Origin: CAYTXJ01 sp965613025
GTDB lineage: Bacteria; Desulfobacterota; DSM-4660; Desulfatiglandales; JALVMZ01
NCBI GenBank assembly: GCA_965613025.1
Contig: CBFDUE010000057.1
Coordinates: forward strand, 1-15,237
Length of the DNA: 15,237 nucleotides
Reading direction: 5' to 3'
How positions within the stretch are numbered: the first letter of the stretch is position 1; each line of letters begins with the position of its first letter. The notes under the pieces are model-generated. The model saw only the letters and a program-made list of their open reading frames with translations. It was not told the origin of the DNA and made no database searches. The position numbers and the translations under genes were made by a program. Below are positions 1 through 8,061 of the stretch, in pieces.

Positions 1-69
1 ATGATACGGCGACCACCGAGATCTACACCTAAGCCTTCGTCGGCAGCGTCAGATGTGTATAAGAGACAG
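1..69. other. Illumina P5 / Nextera i5 adapter (assembly contaminant)
   Basis: This is synthetic sequence. Bases 1-28 match the P5 flow-cell oligonucleotide minus its first A, 29-36 (CTAAGCCT) fit an i5 index, 37-50 are the Nextera read-1 tail, and 51-69 (AGATGTGTATAAGAGACAG) are the Tn5 mosaic end. Genomic sequence begins at about 70. The adapter is fused in frame to the leftward regulator gene, so conceptual translation gives the well-known artefact peptide VSYTHLTLPTKA and a stop codon inside the index (29-31). The left end of the window is therefore a contig end. Confidence 0.99.
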
Positions 70-1756
70 GAGTAGAGTGGTCTATAACGAGTAATTGCGC
101 AGCCTTCCTGATGGATGTGCCTTTTATGGATAGGGCCTGTCTAATAAGCTTCTTTTCCAATATCTCTTTTGCCTGATTCAGAGGCATAATCCCTTTTATC
201 TGGATTAGGCCATCTTCATGCCCCCCTCCATCATATATGGTTGGGGGTAAGTGTCTTGGCATCAATATATCTTCTTCGCTTGTAATAACCATTCTTTCCA
301 CCACATTTTGAAGCTCTCGCACATTTCCTGGCCAGGAATATGATTCCATGATCTGCACTATCTCTCTGGAGAAGGTCTTTGATTGATTAAATTTTTTATT
401 GAATTTTCTAAGGAAATACCATGCCAAAGGGAATATATCTTCTCTTCTCTCTCTAAGGGGTGGTATTCTAATAGGAACCACATAGAGGCGGTAAAAAAGG
501 TCTTCCCTAAATTTACCTTCTTTTACCATCTGAGGTAGGTCTTTATTTGTAGCAGCAATTATTCTCACATCCAGTTTTATAGGAGTTCTCCCCCCTACCC
601 TTACTACCTCCAAGTCTTCCAAGACTTTGAGGAGTTTTACCTGACAATGCAAAGGTAGCTCTCCTATCTCATCTAAGAATATTATACCTCTGTTTGCAAG
701 TTCAAATAGCCCTGGTTTACCCTCCTTAAGCGCACCAGTAAATGCTCCCTTAGCATAGCCAAAGAGTTCAGATTCAAAGAGGTTTTCTGGAATGGCTCCA
801 CAGTTTACAGGTATAAAAGGGCCCTTTCTTCTGGCACTAAGTCTGTGTATAAGGCGTGCCAAAAGCTCTTTACCAGTTCCACTTTCACCTTCAAAGAGAA
901 CCAGTGTATCTACCTGAGCAAGCCTTACAATCATATCTATAATTCCCCGCATCACTTTGTTCTCAGCTATTATCTCTCCACCTGTAAGCTGGGATATTCG
1001 TGTCTCTTCTGGTGTGGAAAAATATAGGGACATAAGTCTGGAGACTTCCTCTTTTAATATCTTTAGCTCTGTAATATCACGAATATTTATAGTGATATGT
1101 CTTGTCTCACCCTTTATCTTAATGGGGGTTCCTGTGACATAGATCTCGTTTCCGTTTTGTAGTTCACCCATAGTGGTCATGCTTTTCCCAAATCTTTTTA
1201 CAAGAGCAACTACCTCTTTTATGGTGCGAAGGCAGACATGGCCTTCCCCATCTATCTCATCCACTCTCTTCCCCAACACCTTTTCTTCTCTAATGCCTGT
1301 GATTCTACTGAAGCTACTATTTACTCTGGTAATTCTACCCTCTTCTATGAACATGATCCCATCATAGAAACCTTCAATAAGGGAATCTAATGTCTTTTCA
1401 TTGTATGAGGTAAAGGAAAGGTTTTTAAGTATGTCAGAGACATTTATCTCATCAAACAGGAATATCTCACCTCTTAATTCCTTATGCCTCATTACCGGCG
1501 CACGGTAGAGAAATATATCCTTCCCTTTTATCTTTCTTATCTTAAATCTCTTTGATGAAGATGGTTCCTGGTAAAATACCTCTCCTAAGGAAGATATATT
1601 TTCCCCCAACAGCTCTTCCTTTGAAATGGTCAAGATCTCCTCAGCCCTTCTATTAATAAGTCTTATGCTTCCATCAGGATCAGTTAGAGCAAAACCACAG
1701 GGAAAGGAATTAAGACTTTTTTCAAATACTTTTTGTGATCTTTTAAGGTTTTCCAT
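70..1756 (-). CDS. Sigma-54-dependent activator with two PAS-like domains (3' end missing)
   Basis: This is a bacterial enhancer-binding protein that uses ATP to remodel sigma-54 RNA polymerase. Residues about 8-105 and 120-235 look like tandem PAS-type sensor domains. The AAA+ domain spans about 258-490, with Walker A GESGTGKE (290-297), the sigma-54 contact loop GAFTGA (337-342) and Walker B IIFLDEIG (358-365). A Fis-type HTH starts at about 535 and breaks off at DHST (residue 562), where the contig joins the adapter, so probably only the last 10-20 residues are missing. There is no receiver domain, so it probably senses a ligand or redox state directly. It lies 53 bp downstream of the methyltransferase gene on the same strand and is probably cotranscribed with it. 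No strong ribosome site precedes the ATG. It is the obvious candidate to act at the dyads at 4530-4580. Confidence 0.93.
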
Positions 1757-1809
1757 AAATTATGATTTTAAGCCTTTTATTTAAGGTATGCAAGCACTTA
1801 TGAGATATA

Positions 1810-4434
1810 CTATTCTGATATTCCCAACAGTTGCTTGCTCTTTTTTACTCCCTCTGCGGCATCCTTTGCATATTCATCGGCACCGCAGGCCTTTACAAAC
1901 TTAAGGGTTAGAGCAGCTCCTCCACATATTATCTTGACTCTGTTTCCAATATCACTCTTCCTTATAGCCTCTATGGTCTCCTTTACATATGGATCTCCTG
2001 TGGTAAGGAGGGATGATAGTCCCACAATATCAGCATTATGTCTGCGGGCTGCCTCAACAAATTTTTCAGGTAGCACATTTTCTCCCAGATCTATGACCTT
2101 AAAACCAGAGGTCTCTAACAATAATCTTACAAGATTTTTCCCAATATCATGTAGATCTCCAAACACTGTTCCCAAGACCACTGTTCCCAATATCTTTTCA
2201 GATTCTTTCTTAATCTTTGGTCTTATTATATCCATACATGCCTGCATAGCCTTTGCAGCCATCATCATCTCAGGGATAAATATCTTTCTCTTTTCAAATC
2301 TATCCCCAACCACATTTAACCCTGGAATAAGGTATCTGTTAATTATATCTTGTGGATCTATTCCGCTGCTTATCGCCTCTTTTGTAAGTTCAACTGCCTC
2401 CTTTCTCTTACCTTCAATAATTGAGTCTTTAAGTCTTCTGAGTTTCTGATCCAGGCTTTCCTCTAAGGATCCTTTTATCTTAATCCCTTTCTTTTTCTCC
2501 TTTTCAAACAGGGAGATATATTTAAGACAATATTCATCTCTTCCCATGAGCATCTCTAAGATAGGTAATATCTTTCTTATCTCTTCAGAGAGAGGATCAA
2601 CTATTGCACAGGTAAGACCACAATAAATTGCCATTGCAAGGAAGGTGGCATTTATCATGGCTCTATCTGGAAGGCCAAAGGATATGTTTGAAAGCCCTAA
2701 GGTCTGGTTTACTCCCAATCTGTCCCTGATAAGCTCCATGGTGTTAAGAGTCTGAATAGCGGCTTTATGATTAGCGCTAACTGCCATAGCGAGTGGATCA
2801 ATTATTATATCTTCCATTGGAATACCTGCCTTTGAAGCCTCTTCAACGATCCTTTCTGCTATCTTAAACCGCTCCTCTGGCTCCTTAGGAATTCCCCTTT
2901 CATCCATAGTAAGGCCAATAACTGCTGCACCATGAGCCTTTACAATGGGAAGAATGGCCCTCAGTTTTTCTTCCTCACCATTAACTGAATTTACAATTGC
3001 CTTACCTTTATAGACCGATAATCCTGCATCAAGTGCATCAGGTAGAGCTGAGTCAATACACAATGGTGCATCCACAATGGACTGTATCTGCTCAATCGCA
3101 TTTCTCATAAGGCTCGGCTCATCCCCCCCCGATAATCCCACATTTACATCAATTATATGGGCACCTGCCTTAACCTGTCTAAGTGCTTCCTCCTTAATAG
3201 GTTCAAACTCTCCCCTTTCAAGTGCCTTTGCAAGATCTTTTCTACCAGATGGATTAATTCTCTCCCCTATCATTACAAAAGGACTTTCAGACGATATCAC
3301 CACTTTTTGCTTTTGAGAACTCACCACACACTTCAAGATCTTTTCATGCTTAACCTGAGGGAAGCTGTATATCTTTGCCCTTTCCTTAATGGTCTTCCTT
3401 ATCTTCCCATACTCCTTTGCTGTTCTAAGGGCTGTTTTAACATTTTCATCAGGGGTTCCATAGGTAAGTCCAACAGTATCAATTGAAAAATTATGAAGCG
3501 GATGCCCTTGATCTATTAGCCTCTTAACCTCTGCCTCCACCTCTTGAGGGGTTCCATTCTTCATAAGTACAGGATTAATCCTTGCATTTACAGCAACCTC
3601 AGGGCCAAATACCTCTCTTACTCTCCTCACATTTGATCCAAACCCGACCTCAATGAACTTTAAATGTCTGACCTTTTTGTATCCATCAAGCACCTGATCC
3701 ACAGAACCACAGTGATGAATCCCAAAGGGATGACACTCATCTGCAATCATATTATCATACTGAAGCAGATATCTCTCATAAGTCTGAAGGCTTATCTGTT
3801 CTATGGTGCAATTTGGCACCACAAATATGGATGGGTCACACATAGGGGTTACATCCATTGCACCTGTGCCTGTAATCTTATATATAAACTTAAAGAGCTG
3901 AATGATACACTCTGTGCATATCTTAAGCAGATGATGACAGAGCTTTGGATTTTCAAAATAGTCTATATAGAGTTGATCTCCTCTTATCTTTAATGCCAGA
4001 TTCTGAACCCCTGTAACATTAATATCTCCAACTACTTTTCCATATCTATCTTGAAGATACTCAATCTGTCTTATCATATCTTTCATTGGATAAGAGTTAA
4101 ATATGTCAGGGACTTCAAGCTTCATCACCTCATCTTCTGAAAGATTTAGTGGCATAGCCCAGGGCAGTGCATCATTGCTATATACAATCTCACAGCCAAA
4201 AACTGCTGGGAGCATCACCATACCAAAGGTTATAAGGGGTTTTGGTTTTGGATTAGGATCTCCCAGACCCACATCACCAAATCTTTCATAGAGCCTCCTG
4301 TCTATCTCCATCCGTGCCTCAATTCTGGTTTCAGGATCAAAATAGTATTTTTTGTCAAATGAGATTCCATAGTGTTCCCAAAACCAGTCAGGATAAAACC
4401 CCACCCCTAAGGGTATGTGATCTCTCTCTTTCAT
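1810..4434 (-). CDS. Three-domain corrinoid methyltransferase: UroD-type MT + MeTr-like pterin domain + B12-binding domain
   Basis: This 874-residue cytoplasmic protein probably demethylates a substrate onto a bound corrinoid and then passes the methyl group to tetrahydrofolate. Residues 1-345 are a uroporphyrinogen-decarboxylase/MtaA-type methyltransferase with an H-x-C zinc motif (HHC, 240-242). Residues about 385-640 are a methyltetrahydrofolate methyltransferase-type barrel with MIGERINPSG (388-397), IDVNVG (428-433) and the pterin-site motif GLSNISFGLPDR (580-591). Residues 660-745 are a helical cap, and 748-874 are the Rossmann-type cobalamin domain with base-off motif DLHDIG (D760, H762, G765) and GG at 838-839. 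Such O-demethylase systems normally use three separate proteins, and the layout recalls MetH. The Cys expected as third zinc ligand is absent near 319-328 (FSIDTVGLTYGTP). AAGGAG lies 10 nt before the ATG, and a sigma-54 promoter lies just upstream. The substrate is unknown, and no RamA-like activase is in view. Confidence 0.88.
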   Translation of the reverse strand: MKERDHIPLGVGFYPDWFWEHYGISFDKKYYFDPETRIEARMEIDRRLYERFGDVGLGDPNPKPKPLITFGMVMLPAVFGCEIVYSNDALPWAMPLNLSEDEVMKLEVPDIFNSYPMKDMIRQIEYLQDRYGKVVGDINVTGVQNLALKIRGDQLYIDYFENPKLCHHLLKICTECIIQLFKFIYKITGTGAMDVTPMCDPSIFVVPNCTIEQISLQTYERYLLQYDNMIADECHPFGIHHCGSVDQVLDGYKKVRHLKFIEVGFGSNVRRVREVFGPEVAVNARINPVLMKNGTPQEVEAEVKRLIDQGHPLHNFSIDTVGLTYGTPDENVKTALRTAKEYGKIRKTIKERAKIYSFPQVKHEKILKCVVSSQKQKVVISSESPFVMIGERINPSGRKDLAKALERGEFEPIKEEALRQVKAGAHIIDVNVGLSGGDEPSLMRNAIEQIQSIVDAPLCIDSALPDALDAGLSVYKGKAIVNSVNGEEEKLRAILPIVKAHGAAVIGLTMDERGIPKEPEERFKIAERIVEEASKAGIPMEDIIIDPLAMAVSANHKAAIQTLNTMELIRDRLGVNQTLGLSNISFGLPDRAMINATFLAMAIYCGLTCAIVDPLSEEIRKILPILEMLMGRDEYCLKYISLFEKEKKKGIKIKGSLEESLDQKLRRLKDSIIEGKRKEAVELTKEAISSGIDPQDIINRYLIPGLNVVGDRFEKRKIFIPEMMMAAKAMQACMDIIRPKIKKESEKILGTVVLGTVFGDLHDIGKNLVRLLLETSGFKVIDLGENVLPEKFVEAARRHNADIVGLSSLLTTGDPYVKETIEAIRKSDIGNRVKIICGGAALTLKFVKACGADEYAKDAAEGVKKSKQLLGISE

Positions 4435-4475
4435 AGTCTGTTTTCTCCTTTAAGAGTGATTTTGAATTAAAGATG

Positions 4476-4492
4476 AGCAATTATTATGCCAA
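4476..4492 (-). promoter_or_regulatory. Sigma-54 (-24/-12) promoter of the methyltransferase-regulator operon
   Basis: Read on the minus strand the site is TTGGCATAATAATTGCT. It has GG at -24, GC at -12 and exactly 10 nt between them, and it fits the consensus TTGGCAC-N5-TTGCT closely. The expected start point is near 4466, about 30 nt before the methyltransferase ATG at 4434, which leaves room for AAGGAG at 4445-4450. The linked regulator has GAFTGA, so a sigma-54 promoter is expected here. Confidence 0.85.
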
Positions 4493-4529
4493 GCTTTAAC
4501 ATGAGTTAGATCTACAGTTTTCATTCCTC

Positions 4530-4551
4530 TTTGGTGTATATCTAAACCAAA
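4530..4551. promoter_or_regulatory. Enhancer-like dyad 1 (TTTGGT-N10-ACCAAA)
   Basis: This is a perfect 6-bp inverted repeat, TTTGGT at 4530-4535 and ACCAAA at 4546-4551. Its centre is about 75 bp upstream of the predicted leftward start and about 128 bp upstream of the rightward start. With dyad 2 it forms a pair of the kind bound by the Fis-type HTH of sigma-54 activators. Binding by the neighbouring regulator is inferred. Confidence 0.7.
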
Positions 4552-4560
4552 TATCAGATT

Positions 4561-4580
4561 TTGGTGCAAAAATACACCAA
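4561..4580. promoter_or_regulatory. Enhancer-like dyad 2 (TTGGTG-N8-CACCAA)
   Basis: This is a perfect inverted repeat, TTGGTG at 4561-4566 and CACCAA at 4575-4580. It shares the TTTGGTG core with dyad 1, and the two centres are 30 bp apart, close to three helical turns, so both would face the same side of the DNA. It lies about 104 bp from the leftward start and 98 bp from the rightward start. Confidence 0.7.
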
Positions 4581-4640
4581 TAAAAGGGGGCTCTTAGACA
4601 TCTTTTTGGAAAATTATATGTAAAATAAAACCACATCAAC

Positions 4641-4657
4641 TTGGTATGATTAATGCA
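4641..4657 (+). promoter_or_regulatory. Sigma-54 (-24/-12) promoter of the acyl-CoA ligase operon
   Basis: TTGGTATGATTAATGCA has GG at 4643-4644, GC at 4655-4656 and exactly 10 nt between them. The start point should be near 4668, giving a leader of about 29 nt before the ATG at 4697. It overlaps an in-frame upstream ATG at 4646, which therefore cannot be the real start. The match is a little weaker than that of the divergent promoter (TAT in place of CAC). Confidence 0.75.
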
Positions 4658-4696
4658 TTAATACATGGAAAACTTCTATTTAAAGGAGAAGAGGAG

Positions 4697-6211
4697 ATGA
4701 ATGTATCAGATATTATAAAGAGGCATGTAGCTCATATGCCTAATAAGACCGCCATTATATTTGAAGATAGGTTCATATCCTATAAAGAGCTCCATGACTA
4801 TATAAATAGGGCTGCAAATGGTATAAGGTCATTGGGGTTGCAAAAGGGGGATGTGCTATCTGTATTCCTTCCAAGCCTCCCCGAGCTCATTATCGCATAT
4901 CTTGGAACAGTAAGGGCTGGATTTATTGTGAATGTGGTAAATGCAATGCTTCAGGAAACAGAGGTAGAATACATCTTAAATGATTGTAAGACAAAGGTGG
5001 TTCTTACCGATAAAAAGAGACTTCCAATAGTTGAATCAGTAAAAGACAGGGTGAAATCTCTCAGAGAGATAATCCTTCTTGAAGAAGATCCATCTTGTAG
5101 ATATAAGAGCTTTAGAAAGATGATAGAGGAAGAGAGCTCTGAATTTGAGGTTGCTCCTACCAAGGGAAGTGATATATGTCACCTTATGTATACCTCTGGA
5201 ACCACTGGTTGGCCTAAGGGAGTTATGGCAACTCATCTCAATATCTGGCATAATGCAACAGAATTCGGGAAGATTCATTTTAAAGAAGATGATACCATAA
5301 TGGTTGCAACCCCCATATTCCACTGCTGGGGACTGATTAATGGAACATTTGGTATGCTATCCCGTGGAGGGACTGTAATTACAGTTGAAAGATTCTATCC
5401 AGATAGGGCATTAGATGATATTGAGAGATTGAAACCCACTGTGTTTCAGGGCGTCCCACCAATGTATAACCTGTTCTTAAAGCAGCCTGATATAGAAAAG
5501 AGAGACCTTTCATCTGTTGTGTTCTGTCTTTCTGCTGCCACAAAGATGCCAGAAAATCTGATACACCAGGTCCAGGAAAGACTCAAATGGCGATACGCTG
5601 AGGCCTGGGGTCTCACTGAGGTATCATGTGTAGGAACCACTGCCCCATATACTGAGACCAGAATCGGCTCGTGTGGAAAGGGGATGGATGATGCAGAGAT
5701 TAAGGTGGTGGATGAAAATGGCAATACCTTGCCCCCTGGCAGACAGGGAGAGCTCTGTATAAGGGGCACATGTGTTACAAAAGGCTATCTAAATAAGCCT
5801 GAGGCCACCAAAGAGGTATTTGATCCTGAAGGATGGTTTCACTCTGGAGATATTGCATATATTGATGAGGACGGTTACGCATATATTGTAGATAGAAAAA
5901 AGGATATGATAAATGTGGGTGGGGAAAAGGTGTTTCCGTCTGAGGTGGAAGACATGATGCTAACCCACCCTAAGATAAAGGACCTTGTTATTGTAGGAAT
6001 TCCAGATGAGGTAAAAGGAGAAGTTCCAAAGGCATTCATCCAGCTAAAGGAAGGGGAGACTGCAAACGAGGAAGAGATAAGAGAGTTCTGTAAAGGGAAG
6101 ATGGCACCATATAAGGTGCCTGTGAAAGTAGAGTTTGTAGATGAGATTCCCCGCTCTGCATCTGGAAAGGCCCTTAGGAGACTTTTAAGGGATAAAGAAT
6201 GGAAAAAATAG
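4697..6211 (+). CDS. Acyl-CoA synthetase (AMP-forming), fatty-acyl/aryl-CoA ligase family
   Basis: It activates a carboxylic acid to its CoA thioester by way of an acyl-adenylate. From the chosen ATG it is 504 residues, usual for this ANL family. The P-loop YTSGTTGWPKGV is at about 165-176, the adenine-site motif WGLTE at about 304-308, the ribose-binding HSGD at about 382-385, and the hinge/A8 region DRKKDMINVGGE at about 399-410. The catalytic Lys in PRSASGKALRR is near 491. A frame-consistent ATG lies 51 nt upstream at 4646, but it sits inside the sigma-54 promoter. The ATG at 4697 has AAAGGAG at 4682-4688 with good spacing. It is followed after 18 nt by the crotonase-fold gene. The family is broad, so sequence alone does not say whether the substrate is a fatty or an aromatic acid. 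Confidence 0.9.
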   Translation: MNVSDIIKRHVAHMPNKTAIIFEDRFISYKELHDYINRAANGIRSLGLQKGDVLSVFLPSLPELIIAYLGTVRAGFIVNVVNAMLQETEVEYILNDCKTKVVLTDKKRLPIVESVKDRVKSLREIILLEEDPSCRYKSFRKMIEEESSEFEVAPTKGSDICHLMYTSGTTGWPKGVMATHLNIWHNATEFGKIHFKEDDTIMVATPIFHCWGLINGTFGMLSRGGTVITVERFYPDRALDDIERLKPTVFQGVPPMYNLFLKQPDIEKRDLSSVVFCLSAATKMPENLIHQVQERLKWRYAEAWGLTEVSCVGTTAPYTETRIGSCGKGMDDAEIKVVDENGNTLPPGRQGELCIRGTCVTKGYLNKPEATKEVFDPEGWFHSGDIAYIDEDGYAYIVDRKKDMINVGGEKVFPSEVEDMMLTHPKIKDLVIVGIPDEVKGEVPKAFIQLKEGETANEEEIREFCKGKMAPYKVPVKVEFVDEIPRSASGKALRRLLRDKEWKK

Positions 6212-6229
6212 ATAAGGAGGTATCTTAAT

Positions 6230-7024
6230 ATGTCCTATAAGTTTATACTTTATGAAGAGAATAAGGAAGATCAGATAGGAGTTCTAACACTTAATAGACC
6301 AGAGAAGAGAAATGCATTGGGAAAAGAATTTGAAGAAGAGATCATCCACTGCCTTCAAGATGCAGCTAAACGTTGTGATGTCAAAGTGATAATCTTAAAG
6401 GCAGCAGGAGAGGTCTTTTGTGCGGGTCACGATAGGCTTGAGATATTAAATCAGCCTATTCATAAGATAAGAGAGCTGTTCCAGACATCTTTCAATATGA
6501 TGATGACACTTCGCACCGCTCCTCAATGTGTTATAGCACAGGTGCAGGGAATAGCAATGGCAGGTGGTTGTCACCTGGCAGCTGCATGTGATCTTATCAC
6601 AGCCGGGAAAGAGAAGGCAAGATTTGGAATGACTGGTCTTATCTATGCCTACAATTGCTCTACCCCAACAGTTGCGGTCAGCAGAGCAGTGCCACAGAAA
6701 AAGTGTATGGAGATGCTAATGACTGCAAATCTCTATAGTGCGGATGAGGCAAAGGAATTTCACTTAGTAAATAGGGTCTTTCCTGATGAAAAACTGGATG
6801 AGATGACATATGAATGGGCAAGGGAAATCGCCAAGGCAAGTAAGTATGCAATATATATGGCAAAGCAGGTATTCTATGCACAGGTAGAGATGACAGAGTG
6901 GCAGGCATATCATTATGCAAAGGAGATGATGGCCTTAGCAGGGGTAAGCATTAATGCTACAGAGGGATTTACCGCTTTTATTGAAAAGAGAAAGCCCAAA
7001 TGGGATGAATCTTCAGTCTTTTAG
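6230..7024 (+). CDS. Crotonase-fold protein, ECHDC3-like, lacking both hydratase glutamates
   Basis: This 264-residue member of the enoyl-CoA hydratase/isomerase superfamily should bind an acyl-CoA. The CoA/oxyanion-hole elements are present: CAGHD (64-68) and AGGCHLAAACD (111-121). The positions that hold the two catalytic Glu residues of crotonase (Glu144 and Glu164 in the rat enzyme) are His115 (GGCHL instead of GGCEL) and Gly136 (FGMTG instead of FGQPE). The sequence GLIYAYNCSTP and the HD after CAG resemble the poorly understood ECHDC3 family. Ordinary hydratase activity is therefore unlikely. It could be an isomerase, thioesterase, lyase or non-catalytic binder. A strong AAGGAGG at 6214-6220 precedes the ATG. 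The gene ends at a clear terminator and closes the operon. Confidence 0.88.
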   Translation: MSYKFILYEENKEDQIGVLTLNRPEKRNALGKEFEEEIIHCLQDAAKRCDVKVIILKAAGEVFCAGHDRLEILNQPIHKIRELFQTSFNMMMTLRTAPQCVIAQVQGIAMAGGCHLAAACDLITAGKEKARFGMTGLIYAYNCSTPTVAVSRAVPQKKCMEMLMTANLYSADEAKEFHLVNRVFPDEKLDEMTYEWAREIAKASKYAIYMAKQVFYAQVEMTEWQAYHYAKEMMALAGVSINATEGFTAFIEKRKPKWDESSVF

Positions 7025-7038
7025 TCTTCTATTTCTAA

Positions 7039-7079
7039 AATGGCATAGCTTCTATATAAGCTATGCCATTCCATTTTTT
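7039..7079 (+). terminator. Rho-independent terminator after the acyl-CoA ligase operon
   Basis: A perfect 13-bp stem, AATGGCATAGCTT (7039-7051) and AAGCTATGCCATT (7058-7070), has a 6-nt loop and is followed by CCA and six T. It lies 15 bp after the stop of the crotonase-fold gene and separates the operon from speE. Confidence 0.9.
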
Positions 7080-7082
7080 ATA

Positions 7083-7111
7083 TTGACCTGTCCTGTATCA
7101 TCTCATATAGT
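7083..7111 (+). promoter_or_regulatory. Probable sigma-70-type promoter of speE
   Basis: TTGACC (7083-7088), a 17-nt spacer and TATAGT (7106-7111) lie directly after the terminator and about 36 bp before the speE ATG. The spacing is ideal and the match is good, but it has not been tested. Confidence 0.6.
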
Positions 7112-7146
7112 CTTTTTTCAGATTTTGTAAGGGGTATGATCTAAAG

Positions 7147-8061
7147 ATGGAAGAAAAAGAGGATAAACAGGATATGTCCATTTCCTTAGTTGATTTTGAT
7201 CCCAAAAAAGATCAATTAATGGATCTATGGTTTCAGGATTGTATTGAGTTTGGTCATGGTATCAGTCTAAGGATTAAAATAAAAGATATACTTTACAATA
7301 AACGTTCCAAATATCAAGAAATTGTAATACTTCAGACAGAGAAACTTGGCAGAATGCTCGTAATTGATGGAATAACCATGCTCACTGAATGGGATGAAGC
7401 CGCATATCATGAGATGATTGCTCATGTCCCTTTACTTGTTCATCCCAAGCCATCCAATATCCTCATCATAGGCGGGGGAGATGGTGGGACATTAAGAGAG
7501 GTTATAAAACATCCAGAGGTTGAAACAGTTCACATCTGCGAAATTGATAGAGACGTTATAGATGCCTGCAGGAGATTTCTTCCTGCCCTTGCATCTTCTT
7601 TTGATGATGAAAGGGTAAAGGTATTTTATGAGGATGGTGCTGAGTTTATAAAGAAATGCACATCACTATATGATGTAATAATAGTGGACTCAACCGATCC
7701 CTTAGGGCCAGGGCAGATCTTATTTCAACGTAAATTTTATGAGGATATGAAAAATGCCTTAAAGGAAGATGGAATAGCTGTTACTCAGTGTGAATCCATA
7801 TATCTTCATGAAAGGGTGATTAAAGGGGTCTACTCCTTTGCAAAGGAGATATATAATAAGCTCGGATACTATTATACTTTAGTTCCTACTTATCCAAGTG
7901 GAATAATAGGCTTTTTCTTTTGTTCCCTTAGATATGATCCTCTGAAAGATCTAAACTATGATCGGGCACACAGGTTAAAGGAGTTGAGATATTATACCCC
8001 TGAGCTACATAAGGCCTCTTTTGTGTTGCCTCTTTTTGCCAAAAACTTTTTTACCACTTAA
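7147..8061 (+). CDS. speE: Spermidine synthase (polyamine aminopropyltransferase)
   Basis: It transfers an aminopropyl group from decarboxylated S-adenosylmethionine to putrescine or a related amine in the cytoplasm. The 304-residue chain has the family's N-terminal beta region with DGITMLTEWDEAAYHEM (74-90) and the nucleotide-binding loop IIGGGDGGTLRE (107-118). It also has the ribose-binding Glu in CEID (Glu132), DGAEF (163-167), and the catalytic DSTDP (181-185). The N-terminal tail of roughly 30 residues before the fold is a little longer than usual, and the ribosome site is only fair (AAGGGG at 7129-7134), so an internal start such as Met10 is possible. No SAM decarboxylase gene is nearby. 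Its 3' end overlaps the convergent permease gene by 11 bp. Which amine it uses cannot be told from sequence alone. Confidence 0.92.
   Translation: MEEKEDKQDMSISLVDFDPKKDQLMDLWFQDCIEFGHGISLRIKIKDILYNKRSKYQEIVILQTEKLGRMLVIDGITMLTEWDEAAYHEMIAHVPLLVHPKPSNILIIGGGDGGTLREVIKHPEVETVHICEIDRDVIDACRRFLPALASSFDDERVKVFYEDGAEFIKKCTSLYDVIIVDSTDPLGPGQILFQRKFYEDMKNALKEDGIAVTQCESIYLHERVIKGVYSFAKEIYNKLGYYYTLVPTYPSGIIGFFFCSLRYDPLKDLNYDRAHRLKELRYYTPELHKASFVLPLFAKNFFTT

Noticed and set aside
4562..4579. Third sigma-54-like element on the minus strand inside dyad 2 (GGTGTATTTTTGC)
   Set aside because: The GG and GC are separated by 9 nt instead of 10, and it is explained by the inverted repeat itself.
4646..4696. 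In-frame upstream ATG of the acyl-CoA ligase gene (17 extra residues)
   Set aside because: It lies inside the -24/-12 promoter element, upstream of the predicted start point, and has no ribosome site. The ATG at 4697 has AAAGGAG at good spacing and matches the family's N-terminus.
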